From NCBI GenBank assembly GCA_963663265.2, contig CAXXXM010000001.1:124001-188000 (forward strand): a stretch of 64,000 nt of DNA. The letters run 5' to 3'. Both the position numbers and the translations under genes were made by a program. This document shows positions 17,304-26,906 of this stretch, in pieces (the stretch's first letter is position 1; each line of letters opens with the position of its first letter). The notes below the pieces were generated by a model. The model worked only from the letters and a program-made list of their open reading frames with translations. It made no database searches and was not told where the DNA came from. This DNA comes from JAEXOD01 sp963663265 (GTDB taxonomy: Bacteria; Bacteroidota; Ignavibacteria; Ignavibacteriales; Melioribacteraceae).

Positions 17304-18545
17304 ATGAAATTGAAAAGTCAAGAAGTTAAAGTTAGAGCAATAGAAAAATTAACGATAAGCTTGGCAAGTCCTGATGATATTTTATCAAGGTCACATGGTG
17401 AAGTAACAAAGCCTGAGACTATCAACTACAGATCTTTTAGACCTGAAAAAGATGGTTTGTTTTGTGAAAAAATATTTGGTCCTGTAAAAGATTGGGAATG
17501 TGCCTGCGGTAAATATAAAGGCATTAGATATAAAGGAATTGTATGTGATAGATGCGGCGTTGAAGTTACATTAAAAAGTGTAAGACGCGAACGTATGGGG
17601 CACATTGCACTTGCAGTTCCGGTAGTTCACATTTGGTTTTTCAAGGCTTTACCTTCTAAAATAGGTAATATTATTGGAATGACAACCAAAGAGTTGGAAA
17701 AGATTATTTATTACGAGTCATATGTGGTAATTAATCCGGGTCCAACAGGTTTAAAAGTTAAAGATTTAATTTCTGAAGATCAGTATTTTGAAATATTAAG
17801 TTCTTTACCAAACGATAATGATTCGTTGGAAGATACTGACCCTAAAAAATTTATTGCTAAAATTGGTGGTGAAGCTATCAAAGAAATTTTGAAGAGTACT
17901 CAGATAGACTCTACATTTTATGATTTGAAAGCAAGGTTGTTTGATGAAACCTCACAGCAAAAAAGAAATGATATATTAAAGAGATTAAGAGTTCTTGAAG
18001 CTTTTAAAGAAGCAGAAAATAAAAAAATCAATAAGCCTGAATGGATGGTTTTAAGTGTAATACCGGTAATTCCTCCGGAATTAAGACCTTTAGTTCCATT
18101 GGAAGGTGGACGATTTGCAACAAGCGATTTAAATGATCTTTATAGAAGAGTAATTATCCGTAATAATCGTTTACGTCGTTTAATAGATATTAAGGCTCCT
18201 GAAGTAATTTTAAGAAACGAAAAAAGGATGCTTCAAGAAGCTGTTGATGCACTTTTTGATAACTCAAGAAGGTCAAGTGCAGTAAGAAGCGATGGTAATA
18301 GACCTTTAAAATCTTTAAGTGATGTGCTTAAAGGTAAACAAGGGCGTTTCCGTCAAAACTTACTTGGTAAAAGAGTTGACTATTCTGGACGTTCTGTAAT
18401 TGTAGTAGGTCCCGAATTAAAATTACATCAATGCGGTCTTCCAAAAGATATGGCTGTTGAGTTATTTAAACCGTTTATTATAAGAAAATTAATAGAACGC
18501 GGAGTTTACAAAACAGTTAAAAGTGCAAGAAAAGCAGTTGAATAG
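17304..18545 (+). CDS. rpoC: RNA polymerase subunit beta', 5' part (frame broken at 18543)
   Basis: This frame encodes the first 413 residues of beta', with the N-terminal zinc ribbon (CACGKYKGIRYKGIVCDRCG), the clamp, and the lid/rudder region ending KGKQGRFRQNLLGKRVDYSGRSVIVVGP and then KSARKAVE. A TAG stop follows at once. Removing one base at 18543 joins it in frame to RKDPVIWDILE in the next frame, giving a normal beta' of about 1416 residues. The break falls inside a conserved domain, before the catalytic NADFDGD, so this piece cannot work alone. A sequencing or assembly error is the simplest cause. Confidence 0.9.
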   Translation: MKLKSQEVKVRAIEKLTISLASPDDILSRSHGEVTKPETINYRSFRPEKDGLFCEKIFGPVKDWECACGKYKGIRYKGIVCDRCGVEVTLKSVRRERMGHIALAVPVVHIWFFKALPSKIGNIIGMTTKELEKIIYYESYVVINPGPTGLKVKDLISEDQYFEILSSLPNDNDSLEDTDPKKFIAKIGGEAIKEILKSTQIDSTFYDLKARLFDETSQQKRNDILKRLRVLEAFKEAENKKINKPEWMVLSVIPVIPPELRPLVPLEGGRFATSDLNDLYRRVIIRNNRLRRLIDIKAPEVILRNEKRMLQEAVDALFDNSRRSSAVRSDGNRPLKSLSDVLKGKQGRFRQNLLGKRVDYSGRSVIVVGPELKLHQCGLPKDMAVELFKPFIIRKLIERGVYKTVKSARKAVE

Positions 18546-21500
18546 AAAAGACCCTGTGATTTGGGATATATTGGAAAAACTGATTGTTGGTCATCCTGTA
18601 ATGTTAAACCGTGCCCCAACACTTCACAGACTTGGTATTCAAGCTTTTCAACCAGTATTAATAGATGGAAAAGCCATTCAGTTACATCCAATGGTTTGTA
18701 CAGCTTTTAATGCTGACTTTGACGGTGACCAGATGGCTGTTCACGTTCCATTATCATATGAAGCACAATTAGAAGCTTCTATGTTAATGTTATCAAGTCA
18801 TAACATTTTGTCACCTCAAAATGGTAACCCAATTGTAATTCCTACTCAGGATATTATTTTAGGTTGTTACTATTTAACAAAAGTTAGACCCGGAGCCAAA
18901 GGTGAAGGTATGACTTTTGGTGATTCTCAAGAAGTGATTGTAGCCTATGATAACGAAGTTGTTGAATTACACGCAAAAATTAAAGTGAAATTTAATGGTG
19001 AGTTTATTACAACAACTGTTGGAAGAGTTATATTTAATCAAATCATTCCAAAAGAAATGGGTTATTATAACGAAATTCTTGTTAAAAAAGTATTTAGTGG
19101 TTTTATTTACAAAATGTTTATTAAGCTTGGAAATAAAGTTACTGCTAAGTTCCTTGATGATTTGAAAGATTTAGGATTTAGATATGCATCTGCTGCCGGA
19201 GTATCTATTAGTTATAGTGATATGATTATTCCTGAAGAAAAAGAAGCAATTGTTAAAGATTCAAATACAAAAGTAAATGGCGTTCTGGCAGAACACGAAA
19301 ATGGTTTAATTACCGATACAGAACGTTATAATAAAATTATAGATATCTGGACTGATACAACATACAAAGTATCATCCAAATTATTAGCTCGCTTAAAAGT
19401 TGACCAGTTAGGTTTTAACCCATTATTTATGATGGTTGACTCCGGTGCGAGAGGTTCTCAAGAACAGGTACGTCAGTTAGCAGGAATGCGTGGTTTGATG
19501 CAAAAACCGCAAAAAAGTTTAACAGGTCAATCAGGTGAAATTATTGAAAACCCAATTATTGCAAACTTTAAAGAAGGTTTGTCAGTATTAGAGTATTTTA
19601 TTTCAACTCACGGTGCCCGTAAAGGTTTGGCAGATACTGCTTTGAAAACAGCTGATGCAGGTTATTTAACTCGTAGATTGTGCGATGTTGCTCAGGATGT
19701 AATTATTTCTGAAATAGATTGCGGAACAATCCGTGGAGTTTATGTATCTGCAATTAAAGAAGTTGAACAAGAAAGAGAGCCATTAGCAGAAAGAATTACA
19801 GGTCGAGTAGCACAGGAAGATATTTACGATCCTCGTACTGACGAGTTAATTGTTGCGGCAGGTGATTTGATTGATGAAGAAACTGCAGAAATGATTGACG
19901 ATGCTAATATTGACGAAGTATATATCCGTACTGTATTAACCTGCGAATCAAAGACAGGAGTTTGTGCTAAGTGTTACGGAAGAGATTTAACACGTGGTCA
20001 CTTAGTAGAAGTTGGAGAAGCCGTTGGTATTATTGCTGCTCAATCAATTGGTGAACCTGGAACACAGTTAACACTGCGTACTTTCCACTTAGGTGGTACT
20101 TCTTCACGTGTAGCAAGTCAAAGTGCTATTACTGTAAGTACTCCCGGTATTGTTAATTATGAAAGAATTAAATATGTTACTCGTACCGATGCGTTTGGTG
20201 GTACAGTAAACGTAGTTATTGGAAGACGTGGTGCAATCGGTTTATTTGATGAAGATAATAGACAGATTAAGAAGTATAATATCCCGTATGGTGCTGAACT
20301 TTTAGTAGCAGATCAACAAACAGTAGCAAAAAATGATGAATTATATCGTCATGACCCTTACAATGCTCTTATCTTAACGGATATTGGCGGTACTGTAACT
20401 TATGTAGATATGATTGACAATGTTACAATTCAACAGGTTACTGATGAACAAACTGGTCACGTACAGAAAGTTGTTATAGAATCTAAGGATAAAACTTTAA
20501 CACCTGGTGTTCAAATTACCGATGTTACAGGCGAAACTAAAGTTTACACTATCCCTAACAGAGCTTACTTATCTGTTGATGAAGGTGATATTGTTAAACC
20601 GGGTACTATTTTAGCTAAGATTTCTCGTGCAGGATCTAAATCAAGAGATATTACCGGTGGTTTGCCAAGAGTTACTGAATTGTTTGAAGCTCGCAGCCCA
20701 CACGAACCATCAATTGTGTCGGATATTGAAGGTGTTGTTAAGTTTGGTGCTCGTAAAAAAGGTTCACGTGAAATAATAATTGAATCTTTAGATGGTTCTA
20801 TTACAAAAACATACAATGTTCCTTATGGTAAACACATTCTTGTAAACGAAGGCGATGAAATTCCAGCCGGTGAAAAGATTACTGATGGTCCAATTGATGC
20901 TCATGATATCTTACGTATTAAGGGTACAAATGCTGTTCAGGAATACTTAGTAAACGAAATTCAAGAAGTTTATCGTGTACAAGGTGTTAAGATTAATGAC
21001 AAGCATATTGAAGTTATTGTACGTCAGATGTTACAAAAATTAAAAATTATATCTTCAGGAGATACTCCATTTATAGAAGAAGATTTAGTTGATAGAGTAA
21101 AAGTTGTTGAAGAAAATAATAAAGTAGAAAATCTTGTAGTAGTAGTTGATCCTGGTCAGTCGAAATTAAGAGCCGGAGAACTTATTACAAAAGCAAAATT
21201 AAGAGAGTTAAATGCAGATTTAACACGAAGAGGAAGAATAGAAATAAAAGCACAAGATGCAGAACCTGCAACGTTTGATAATATATTGCTTGGTATTACA
21301 TCTGCTGCGTTATCAACTGAAAGTTTCTTATCTGCTGCATCGTTCCAGGAAACAACTAAAATCTTAACAAATGCTGCAACTGAAGCAAGAGAAGACCATT
21401 TGATAGGATTGAAAGAAAATGTTGTTATGGGTCACTTAATACCTGCCGGTACAGGATTGAAAAAGTATAAAAAAATAATACTTAGTAACGAGGAAGTAGA

Positions 21501-21552
21501 AGAAACTGCTGAAGTAGAAGAAGTAAAAGCAGAGACAGTAGAAAATAATTAA
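18523..21552 (+). CDS. rpoC: RNA polymerase subunit beta', 3' part (continuation after frameshift)
   Basis: This frame carries the rest of beta': HPVMLNRAPTLHRLGIQAFQP, the magnesium-binding NADFDGDQ (18709-18732), the trigger loop and bridge helix region (MVDSGARGSQEQVRQLAGMRGLMQKP), the second zinc site (CESKTGVCAKC) and GEAVGIIAAQSIGEPGTQLT. The frame can be opened from a GTG at 18523, but its first codons overlap the 5' part, make no sense as beta' sequence, and have no ribosome binding site. True beta' sequence in this frame begins at about 18544. The protein ends in an acidic tail rich in E and V. Confidence 0.9.
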   Translation: MQEKQLNRKDPVIWDILEKLIVGHPVMLNRAPTLHRLGIQAFQPVLIDGKAIQLHPMVCTAFNADFDGDQMAVHVPLSYEAQLEASMLMLSSHNILSPQNGNPIVIPTQDIILGCYYLTKVRPGAKGEGMTFGDSQEVIVAYDNEVVELHAKIKVKFNGEFITTTVGRVIFNQIIPKEMGYYNEILVKKVFSGFIYKMFIKLGNKVTAKFLDDLKDLGFRYASAAGVSISYSDMIIPEEKEAIVKDSNTKVNGVLAEHENGLITDTERYNKIIDIWTDTTYKVSSKLLARLKVDQLGFNPLFMMVDSGARGSQEQVRQLAGMRGLMQKPQKSLTGQSGEIIENPIIANFKEGLSVLEYFISTHGARKGLADTALKTADAGYLTRRLCDVAQDVIISEIDCGTIRGVYVSAIKEVEQEREPLAERITGRVAQEDIYDPRTDELIVAAGDLIDEETAEMIDDANIDEVYIRTVLTCESKTGVCAKCYGRDLTRGHLVEVGEAVGIIAAQSIGEPGTQLTLRTFHLGGTSSRVASQSAITVSTPGIVNYERIKYVTRTDAFGGTVNVVIGRRGAIGLFDEDNRQIKKYNIPYGAELLVADQQTVAKNDELYRHDPYNALILTDIGGTVTYVDMIDNVTIQQVTDEQTGHVQKVVIESKDKTLTPGVQITDVTGETKVYTIPNRAYLSVDEGDIVKPGTILAKISRAGSKSRDITGGLPRVTELFEARSPHEPSIVSDIEGVVKFGARKKGSREIIIESLDGSITKTYNVPYGKHILVNEGDEIPAGEKITDGPIDAHDILRIKGTNAVQEYLVNEIQEVYRVQGVKINDKHIEVIVRQMLQKLKIISSGDTPFIEEDLVDRVKVVEENNKVENLVVVVDPGQSKLRAGELITKAKLRELNADLTRRGRIEIKAQDAEPATFDNILLGITSAALSTESFLSAASFQETTKILTNAATEAREDHLIGLKENVVMGHLIPAGTGLKKYKKIILSNEEVEETAEVEEVKAETVENN

Positions 21553-21591
21553 ATAAAAATATTAAAAAATAAAAAATAATAATAACATTAC

Positions 21592-21620
21592 TTGACAAAA
21601 ATAAAAAATAAGCCTATATT
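21592..21620 (+). promoter_or_regulatory. Promoter of the str/S10/spc/alpha cluster
   Basis: TTGACA (21592-21597), 17 bases, then TATATT (21615-21620), about 40 bases before the rpsL GTG start. The 107-base gap after rpoC and this near-consensus promoter suggest that the long ribosomal protein cluster begins here. Confidence 0.75.
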
Positions 21621-21659
21621 ACAGGTCTGTTTTTTAGTTAAGTTACTTAGGAGAAATTT

Positions 21660-22037
21660 GTGCCAACAATTAATCAATTAGTAAGAAAAGGACGTGAAAA
21701 AGTAACATCAAAAAACAAAGCACCAGCTTTGGCAGCTTGTCCGCAAAAACGTGGAGTATGCACAAGAGTGTACACAACAACACCAAAGAAGCCTAACTCA
21801 GCGTTAAGAAAAGTAGCAAGAGTTAGATTGACAAACGGAATAGAAGTTACTGCGTATATACCTGGAGAAGGTCACAATTTACAAGAGCACTCAATCGTAT
21901 TGATTAGAGGCGGAAGAGTTAAGGATTTACCTGGTGTAAGATATCACATTATTCGTGGTACATTAGATACAGGCGGAGTTGAAGATAGAAAAAAATCAAG
22001 ATCTAAATACGGTACTAAAAAACCAAAAGCAAAATAG
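21660..22037 (+). CDS. rpsL: Small ribosomal subunit protein uS12
   Basis: The 125-residue protein lies at the decoding centre. The sequence has PTINQLVRKGRE, the streptomycin-region TPKKPNSALRKVARVRL and EGHNLQEHSIVLIRGGRVKDLPGVRYHI. The lysine at the classic streptomycin-resistance position (KPNSAL) is wild type. The start is a GTG behind TTAGGAGAAATT. It opens the rpsL-rpsG-fusA-tuf group. Confidence 0.98.
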   Translation: MPTINQLVRKGREKVTSKNKAPALAACPQKRGVCTRVYTTTPKKPNSALRKVARVRLTNGIEVTAYIPGEGHNLQEHSIVLIRGGRVKDLPGVRYHIIRGTLDTGGVEDRKKSRSKYGTKKPKAK

Positions 22038-22047
22038 ATAAGAGAAT

Positions 22048-22515
22048 ATGAGAAAGAAAAGAGCTGAAAAAAGGTACATAAAACCAGATCCAAAGTTTAA
22101 CGACTTATTGGTTGCAAAATTTATCAACTACATGATGTGGAGCGGAAAGAAAACAACTGCACGCAAAATGATATATGATAGTTTTGATGTAATTGAAAAA
22201 AGGACCAGCAAACCAGCAATGGAAGTATTTCAACGTGCTGTAAATAACGTTCAACCTTTGGTTGAAGTTAGAAGTAGAAGAGTTGGTGGTGCAACTTATC
22301 AAGTGCCAATGGAAGTTAGACCGGAAAGAAGAGTAGCTTTAGCATTCAGATGGATTAGAACAAATTCACGTGCTAAAAAAGAAAAATCAATGGCAGCGAA
22401 ATTAGCATCAGAAATTATCTCTGCTTATAACAATGAAGGATCTTCAGTAAAGAAGAAAGAAGATACTCACAGAATGGCAGAAGCTAATAAAGCATTTGCT
22501 CACTATAAATGGTAA
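22048..22515 (+). CDS. rpsG: Small ribosomal subunit protein uS7
   Basis: The 155-residue protein nucleates assembly of the 30S head and touches the E-site tRNA. It begins MRKKRAEKRYIKPDPKFND and includes FQRAVNNVQPLVEVRSRRVGGATYQVPMEV and the C-terminal KKEDTHRMAEANKAFAHYKW. The length matches the family. It follows rpsL by 10 bases and precedes fusA. Confidence 0.98.
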   Translation: MRKKRAEKRYIKPDPKFNDLLVAKFINYMMWSGKKTTARKMIYDSFDVIEKRTSKPAMEVFQRAVNNVQPLVEVRSRRVGGATYQVPMEVRPERRVALAFRWIRTNSRAKKEKSMAAKLASEIISAYNNEGSSVKKKEDTHRMAEANKAFAHYKW

Positions 22516-22542
22516 TTAGAAACAAGAGATAGAATAGTTGTA

Positions 22543-24627
22543 ATGGCAGAAAAAAGAGTAGACATAGACAAAGTAAGAAACATCGGGATTATGGCACATA
22601 TAGATGCTGGTAAGACCACTACTACAGAGAGAATTCTGTATTATACTGGTAAACTGCATCGAATTGGCGAAGTTCATGATGGTGCTGCTACTATGGACTG
22701 GATGGAGCAAGAAAAGGAACGTGGTATAACTATCACAAGTGCCGCTACAACTTGTTTCTGGAGAGAAAATCAGATTAATATTATTGATACTCCGGGTCAC
22801 GTAGATTTTACAGTTGAAGTTGAACGTTCATTAAGAATTTTAGATGGAGCAGTTGCATTGTTTTGTGCAGTTGGCGGCGTTGAACCTCAATCTGAAACAG
22901 TTTGGAGACAAGCTAACAAGTATGGTGTGCCTCGTATCGGTTTTATTAATAAAATGGATAGAACAGGTGCTGATTTTTATAATGCAATGGAAATGATACA
23001 GACACGTTTAAGTGCAAATCCAATTGCAATATCTTTGCCAATAGGAAGCGGCGATTTATTTACCGGTGTAATTGATTTAATTACAATGAAAGCAAGAATG
23101 TATAATGAAGATTCAACCGGTACAATTTTTACAGATCAACCAATTCCAACTGACTTAGTTAAATTAGCAAACAAATATAGAACGCTTATGTTAGAAGCTG
23201 TATCGGATGTAGATGATACTCTTCTTGAAAAATACTTAGAAGGAATTGAAATTACTGAAAATGAGATTAAAGCTGCTCTTAAAAAAGCAACTCAGTCATT
23301 ACAAATAGTTCCAATTTTGTGTGGTTCTTCCTTCAAGAATAAAGGTGTTCAAAAGTTGTTGGATTCAATAGTTGACTTTTTACCTTCACCATTAGAAATT
23401 GGTGAAATTGAAGCTCATCATGTTGACAAAAATGACAAAGTTGTTAGAAAACTAACTGAAGATGAAAAATTTGCTGGCTTGGCTTTCAAAATTATGACAG
23501 ACCCATATGTTGGTAAATTAACATTTGTTAGAGTTTATTCGGGAAAATTGCAAGCTGGATCTTACGTTTATAATAGCGTGAGTGACAAAAAAGAACGTGT
23601 TGGAAGAATTCTTCAGATGCATGCAAACCATCGTACTGATATAGAAGAAGCAAGAGCTGGCGATATAGTTGGTATAGTAGGTTTGAAACATACACGTACT
23701 GGTGATACTTTATGTACTGAGAATGATGCTGTTGTTTTAGAGAAAATGGCATTCCCTGAACCAGTTATTAAAATTGCAATTGAACCTAAAACAAAAGCAG
23801 ATCAAGATAAGTTATCTGAAGCACTATCAAAATTATCGGATGAAGATCCAACATTCAAAGTTCAAGTTGATGACGAAACAGGTCAGACTTTAATTGGAGG
23901 TATGGGTGAACTTCATTTGGAAATTTTAGTAGACCGTATGAAACGTGAATTTAAGGTTGAAGCAAATATTGGTTCACCTCAGGTAGCTTACCGAGAGACA
24001 ATTACTAAAACTGTTGAGCAAGAAGGGAAATTCGTTAAGCAGAGCGGTGGTAGAGGTAAATTTGGTCATGTATGGATTACCGTATCGCCAAATGAACCTG
24101 GAAAAGGTTATGAATTTGAAAACGCAATTGTTGGTGGTGTTATACCAAAAGAATATATTCAACCAGTTTCAAATGGTATAATTGAAGCAATGCGTAATGG
24201 TGTTATTGCTGGTTATCCAATGGTTGATATTAAGATTAAATTGTTTGATGGTTCTTATCATGATGTAGATTCTGACGAATTGTCATTTAAGGTTGCCGGT
24301 TCAATGGCTTTCAAAGAAGGTGCAAGAAAAGCTTCACCAGTATTGTTAGAGCCTTTGATGTCAGTAGAAGTTATTTCACCTGAAGAATATTTAGGTGATA
24401 TAATGGGTGACTTAAATTCGAGAAGAGGTAAAATTGAAGGTTTCCTATCGAGAAAAGATGCTCAGGTTATCAAAGCAAAAGTTCCTTTAGCAGAGATGTT
24501 TGGTTATGCTACAATTTTAAGAAGTATGACACAAGGAAGAGCAATTTACTCGATGCAATTCTCTCACTATACCGAAGTACCAAAATCTATTGTAGAAAGT
24601 ATAGCTGAGAAGTCAGCAAAAAAATAA
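22543..24627 (+). CDS. fusA: Elongation factor G
   Basis: The 694-residue GTPase moves tRNA and mRNA through the ribosome. Motifs seen are the P-loop AHIDAGKTT (residues 18-26), the G3 box DTPGHVDF, the G4 NKMD, and the domain IV/V pattern GRGKFGHVWI and GDLNSRRGKIEG. The full-length single copy in the str operon suggests the main EF-G rather than an EF-G2 paralogue. It follows rpsG by 27 bases. Confidence 0.98.
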   Translation: MAEKRVDIDKVRNIGIMAHIDAGKTTTTERILYYTGKLHRIGEVHDGAATMDWMEQEKERGITITSAATTCFWRENQINIIDTPGHVDFTVEVERSLRILDGAVALFCAVGGVEPQSETVWRQANKYGVPRIGFINKMDRTGADFYNAMEMIQTRLSANPIAISLPIGSGDLFTGVIDLITMKARMYNEDSTGTIFTDQPIPTDLVKLANKYRTLMLEAVSDVDDTLLEKYLEGIEITENEIKAALKKATQSLQIVPILCGSSFKNKGVQKLLDSIVDFLPSPLEIGEIEAHHVDKNDKVVRKLTEDEKFAGLAFKIMTDPYVGKLTFVRVYSGKLQAGSYVYNSVSDKKERVGRILQMHANHRTDIEEARAGDIVGIVGLKHTRTGDTLCTENDAVVLEKMAFPEPVIKIAIEPKTKADQDKLSEALSKLSDEDPTFKVQVDDETGQTLIGGMGELHLEILVDRMKREFKVEANIGSPQVAYRETITKTVEQEGKFVKQSGGRGKFGHVWITVSPNEPGKGYEFENAIVGGVIPKEYIQPVSNGIIEAMRNGVIAGYPMVDIKIKLFDGSYHDVDSDELSFKVAGSMAFKEGARKASPVLLEPLMSVEVISPEEYLGDIMGDLNSRRGKIEGFLSRKDAQVIKAKVPLAEMFGYATILRSMTQGRAIYSMQFSHYTEVPKSIVESIAEKSAKK

Positions 24628-24685
24628 CAGCAATAATTAATTAACGAATAAACAAAATTAGAAAATAATAAATTAGGAGTTCACG

Positions 24686-25894
24686 ATGGCAAAAGCTAAA
24701 TTTGATAGAAGTAAGCCACACGTTAACATTGGTACAATTGGTCACGTAGATCATGGTAAGACAACTCTTACTGCTGCTATTACAATGACTTTAAGCAAAT
24801 TGGGTTTATCTGAAAAAAGAACTTTTGATAGTATTGATAATGCCCCTGAAGAAAGAGAAAGAGGTATTACGATTGCTACTGCTCACGTAGAGTATTCAAC
24901 AGCAAATCGTCACTATGCACATGTTGACTGTCCTGGTCACGCCGATTATGTAAAAAACATGATTACTGGTGCTGCTCAGATGGATGGTGCTATATTAGTA
25001 GTTGCTGCAACTGATGGTCCTATGCCACAGACTCGTGAACACATCTTGTTAGCACGTCAAGTAGGTGTGCCAAGAATAGTAGTTTTCTTAAACAAAGTTG
25101 ATGCAGTTGATGATCCTGAATTAATTGAATTAGTTGAAATGGAATTAAGAGAATTATTAAGTTCTTATGAATTTCCTGGTGATGATATTCCAATTATTAG
25201 AGGTTCTGCTTTACATGCATTAGAAGCTTCATCTGATGATGTTGTTACTCATGATGATGAAAGATTAAAATGTATTCTTGAATTAATGGAAGCATGCGAT
25301 ACTTATATTCCAATTCCTGATAGAGCTGCTGACAAACCTTTCTTAATGCCGGTTGAAGACGTTTTCTCGATTACAGGTCGTGGAACAGTAGCTACAGGTA
25401 GAGTAGAAAGAGGCCAAGTTAAAATTGGTGAAGAAGTTGAATTGATTGGTTTAGGTTTACATAAGAAAACCGTAGTAACCGGTGTTGAAATGTTTAGAAA
25501 AGAATTAGACAGTGCAATGGCTGGTGATAATGCCGGTATTTTATTACGCGGTGTTGATAAAAAAGAAATTGAAAGAGGTATGGTATTAGCAAAAACAGGC
25601 TCTATCACTCCTCATAAAATATTTGAAGGTGAAGTATACATCTTGTCAAAAGAAGAAGGTGGACGTCATACACCATTCTTCCAAGGTTACAGACCACAGT
25701 TTTATTTTAGAACAACTGACGTTACTGGTGTGGTTACATTGCCAGAAGGTACAGAAATGGTTATGCCAGGTGATAAATTAAACTTGAAAGTAACTTTAAT
25801 TGCTGAAATAGCTATGGAAGAAGGCTTACGTTTTGCTATCCGTGAAGGTGGTAGAACAGTAGGTGCAGGTCTTGTAACAAAAATTATTGAATAA
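24686..25894 (+). CDS. tuf: Elongation factor Tu
   Basis: The 402-residue GTPase delivers aminoacyl-tRNA to the ribosome. It shows the P-loop GHVDHGKTT (residues 19-27), DCPGHADYVKNMITGAAQMDGAILVV, NKVD, and the end sequence VGAGLVTKIIE. A clear AGGAG ribosome binding site sits before the ATG. Only this copy occurs in the window; the tRNA-Thr/secE position, where many bacteria have a second tuf, is taken by rpmG. Confidence 0.98.
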   Translation: MAKAKFDRSKPHVNIGTIGHVDHGKTTLTAAITMTLSKLGLSEKRTFDSIDNAPEERERGITIATAHVEYSTANRHYAHVDCPGHADYVKNMITGAAQMDGAILVVAATDGPMPQTREHILLARQVGVPRIVVFLNKVDAVDDPELIELVEMELRELLSSYEFPGDDIPIIRGSALHALEASSDDVVTHDDERLKCILELMEACDTYIPIPDRAADKPFLMPVEDVFSITGRGTVATGRVERGQVKIGEEVELIGLGLHKKTVVTGVEMFRKELDSAMAGDNAGILLRGVDKKEIERGMVLAKTGSITPHKIFEGEVYILSKEEGGRHTPFFQGYRPQFYFRTTDVTGVVTLPEGTEMVMPGDKLNLKVTLIAEIAMEEGLRFAIREGGRTVGAGLVTKIIE

Positions 25895-25906
25895 AAAAAT
25901 TATAGA

Positions 25907-25925
25907 GGGGAGCAAAGTGCTCCCC
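25907..25925 (+). terminator. Hairpin between tuf and rpsJ
   Basis: GGGGAGCA and TGCTCCCC pair around an AAG loop. No T-tract follows (CTAATAAAAG), so it is more likely an mRNA processing or partial attenuation site than a full terminator. Confidence 0.5.
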
Positions 25926-25953
25926 CTAATAAAAGTTTAGAGGAGAAATTAAA

Positions 25954-26262
25954 GTGCCCGGTCAAATGATTAGAATTAAATTAAAATCGTACGATCATAT
26001 ATTAATAGATAAATCAACAGAAAAGATTATTAAGACAGTAAAAAGTACTGGAGCTGTTGTATCTGGACCTATACCATTGCCAACAAAAAGATCTGTATAT
26101 ACTGTATTAAGATCACCACACGTAGATAAAAAATCGCGTGAGCAATTTGAAATTAGGGCGCATAAGAGAATTATTGATATTCATAATTCTAACAACAAAA
26201 CCGTCGATTCTTTAAGTAAATTAGAAATTCCGGCGGGAGTAGATATAGAGATTAAGTTATAG
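25954..26262 (+). CDS. rpsJ: Small ribosomal subunit protein uS10
   Basis: The 102-residue protein belongs to the 30S head and also acts as NusE in antitermination with NusB and NusG. Signatures are IRIKLKSYDHILIDKSTEKI, GPIPLPTKRSVYTVLRSPHVDKKSREQFE and the end LEIPAGVDIEIKL. The start is GTG behind GAGGAGAAATTAAA. It opens the S10 part of the cluster, right after tuf. Confidence 0.98.
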   Translation: MPGQMIRIKLKSYDHILIDKSTEKIIKTVKSTGAVVSGPIPLPTKRSVYTVLRSPHVDKKSREQFEIRAHKRIIDIHNSNNKTVDSLSKLEIPAGVDIEIKL

Positions 26263-26273
26263 GAATAGTAAAA

Positions 26274-26894
26274 ATGCCAGGATTGTTAGGAAAAAAATTA
26301 GGAATGACAAGTTACTATACCGCAGAAGGTAATGTTGTACCGGTAACTGTAATTGAAGTTGGCCCTTGCAAAATACTTGAAATTAAAACAAAAGCAAAAC
26401 ATGGCTATGAAGCAATTAAGTTAGGTTTTGGAGTACGTAAAGAAAAACGCGTAAACAAAGCACAATTAGCAGAATATGCCAAACTTAACATTGAAGCTCC
26501 TCGTATTGTAAAAGAGTTTAGAAATTTTGATATTTCTGGTTTTAATGTTGGTGCTGACTTAACTGTTGACTTATTCAAAGAAGGTGAAAAAGTTAAAGTT
26601 ACTAGCAAAAGTAAAGGTAAAGGCTTTCAAGGTGTAATGAAAAGACACGGCTTTGGTGGTGTGGGTGGAAGAACTCACGGACAAAGCGACAGAGAAAGAG
26701 CACCTGGATCAATTGGTTCCAGCTCATATCCATCAAGAGTATTTAAAGGAATGAGAATGGCTGGAAGAATGGGTTACGAACAAGTAACAGTAAGAAATTT
26801 AAAAGTTGTAAAAATTGTTCCTGAAAAAAATGTAATATTAGTAAAAGGTGCTGTTCCAGGAGCTATTAATTCTTTTGTTGAAATCAATAAGTAA
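26274..26894 (+). CDS. rplC: Large ribosomal subunit protein uL3
   Basis: The 206-residue protein is an early 50S assembly protein that reaches toward the peptidyl transferase centre. It has LLGKKLGMTSYYTAEGNVVPVTV at the start and the conserved extension KGFQGVMKRHGFGGVGGRTHG followed by GSIGSSSYPSRVFKGMRMAGRMG. The glutamine that can be methylated in other bacteria is near the G-S-I-G-S-S loop. It follows rpsJ by 11 bases. Confidence 0.98.
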   Translation: MPGLLGKKLGMTSYYTAEGNVVPVTVIEVGPCKILEIKTKAKHGYEAIKLGFGVRKEKRVNKAQLAEYAKLNIEAPRIVKEFRNFDISGFNVGADLTVDLFKEGEKVKVTSKSKGKGFQGVMKRHGFGGVGGRTHGQSDRERAPGSIGSSSYPSRVFKGMRMAGRMGYEQVTVRNLKVVKIVPEKNVILVKGAVPGAINSFVEINK

Positions 26895-26906
26895 TTTGGT
26901 TACGAG

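Noticed and set aside
18523..18545. True split rpoC with its own GTG start for the second half
   Set aside because: There is no ribosome binding site, the first eight codons are not beta' sequence, and the break is not at the known rpoC1/rpoC2 split.
18531..18560. prfB-style programmed +1 frameshift in rpoC
   Set aside because: It lacks the slippery CTT-TGA and the upstream Shine-Dalgarno-like stimulator; kept only as a minor alternative in the findings.
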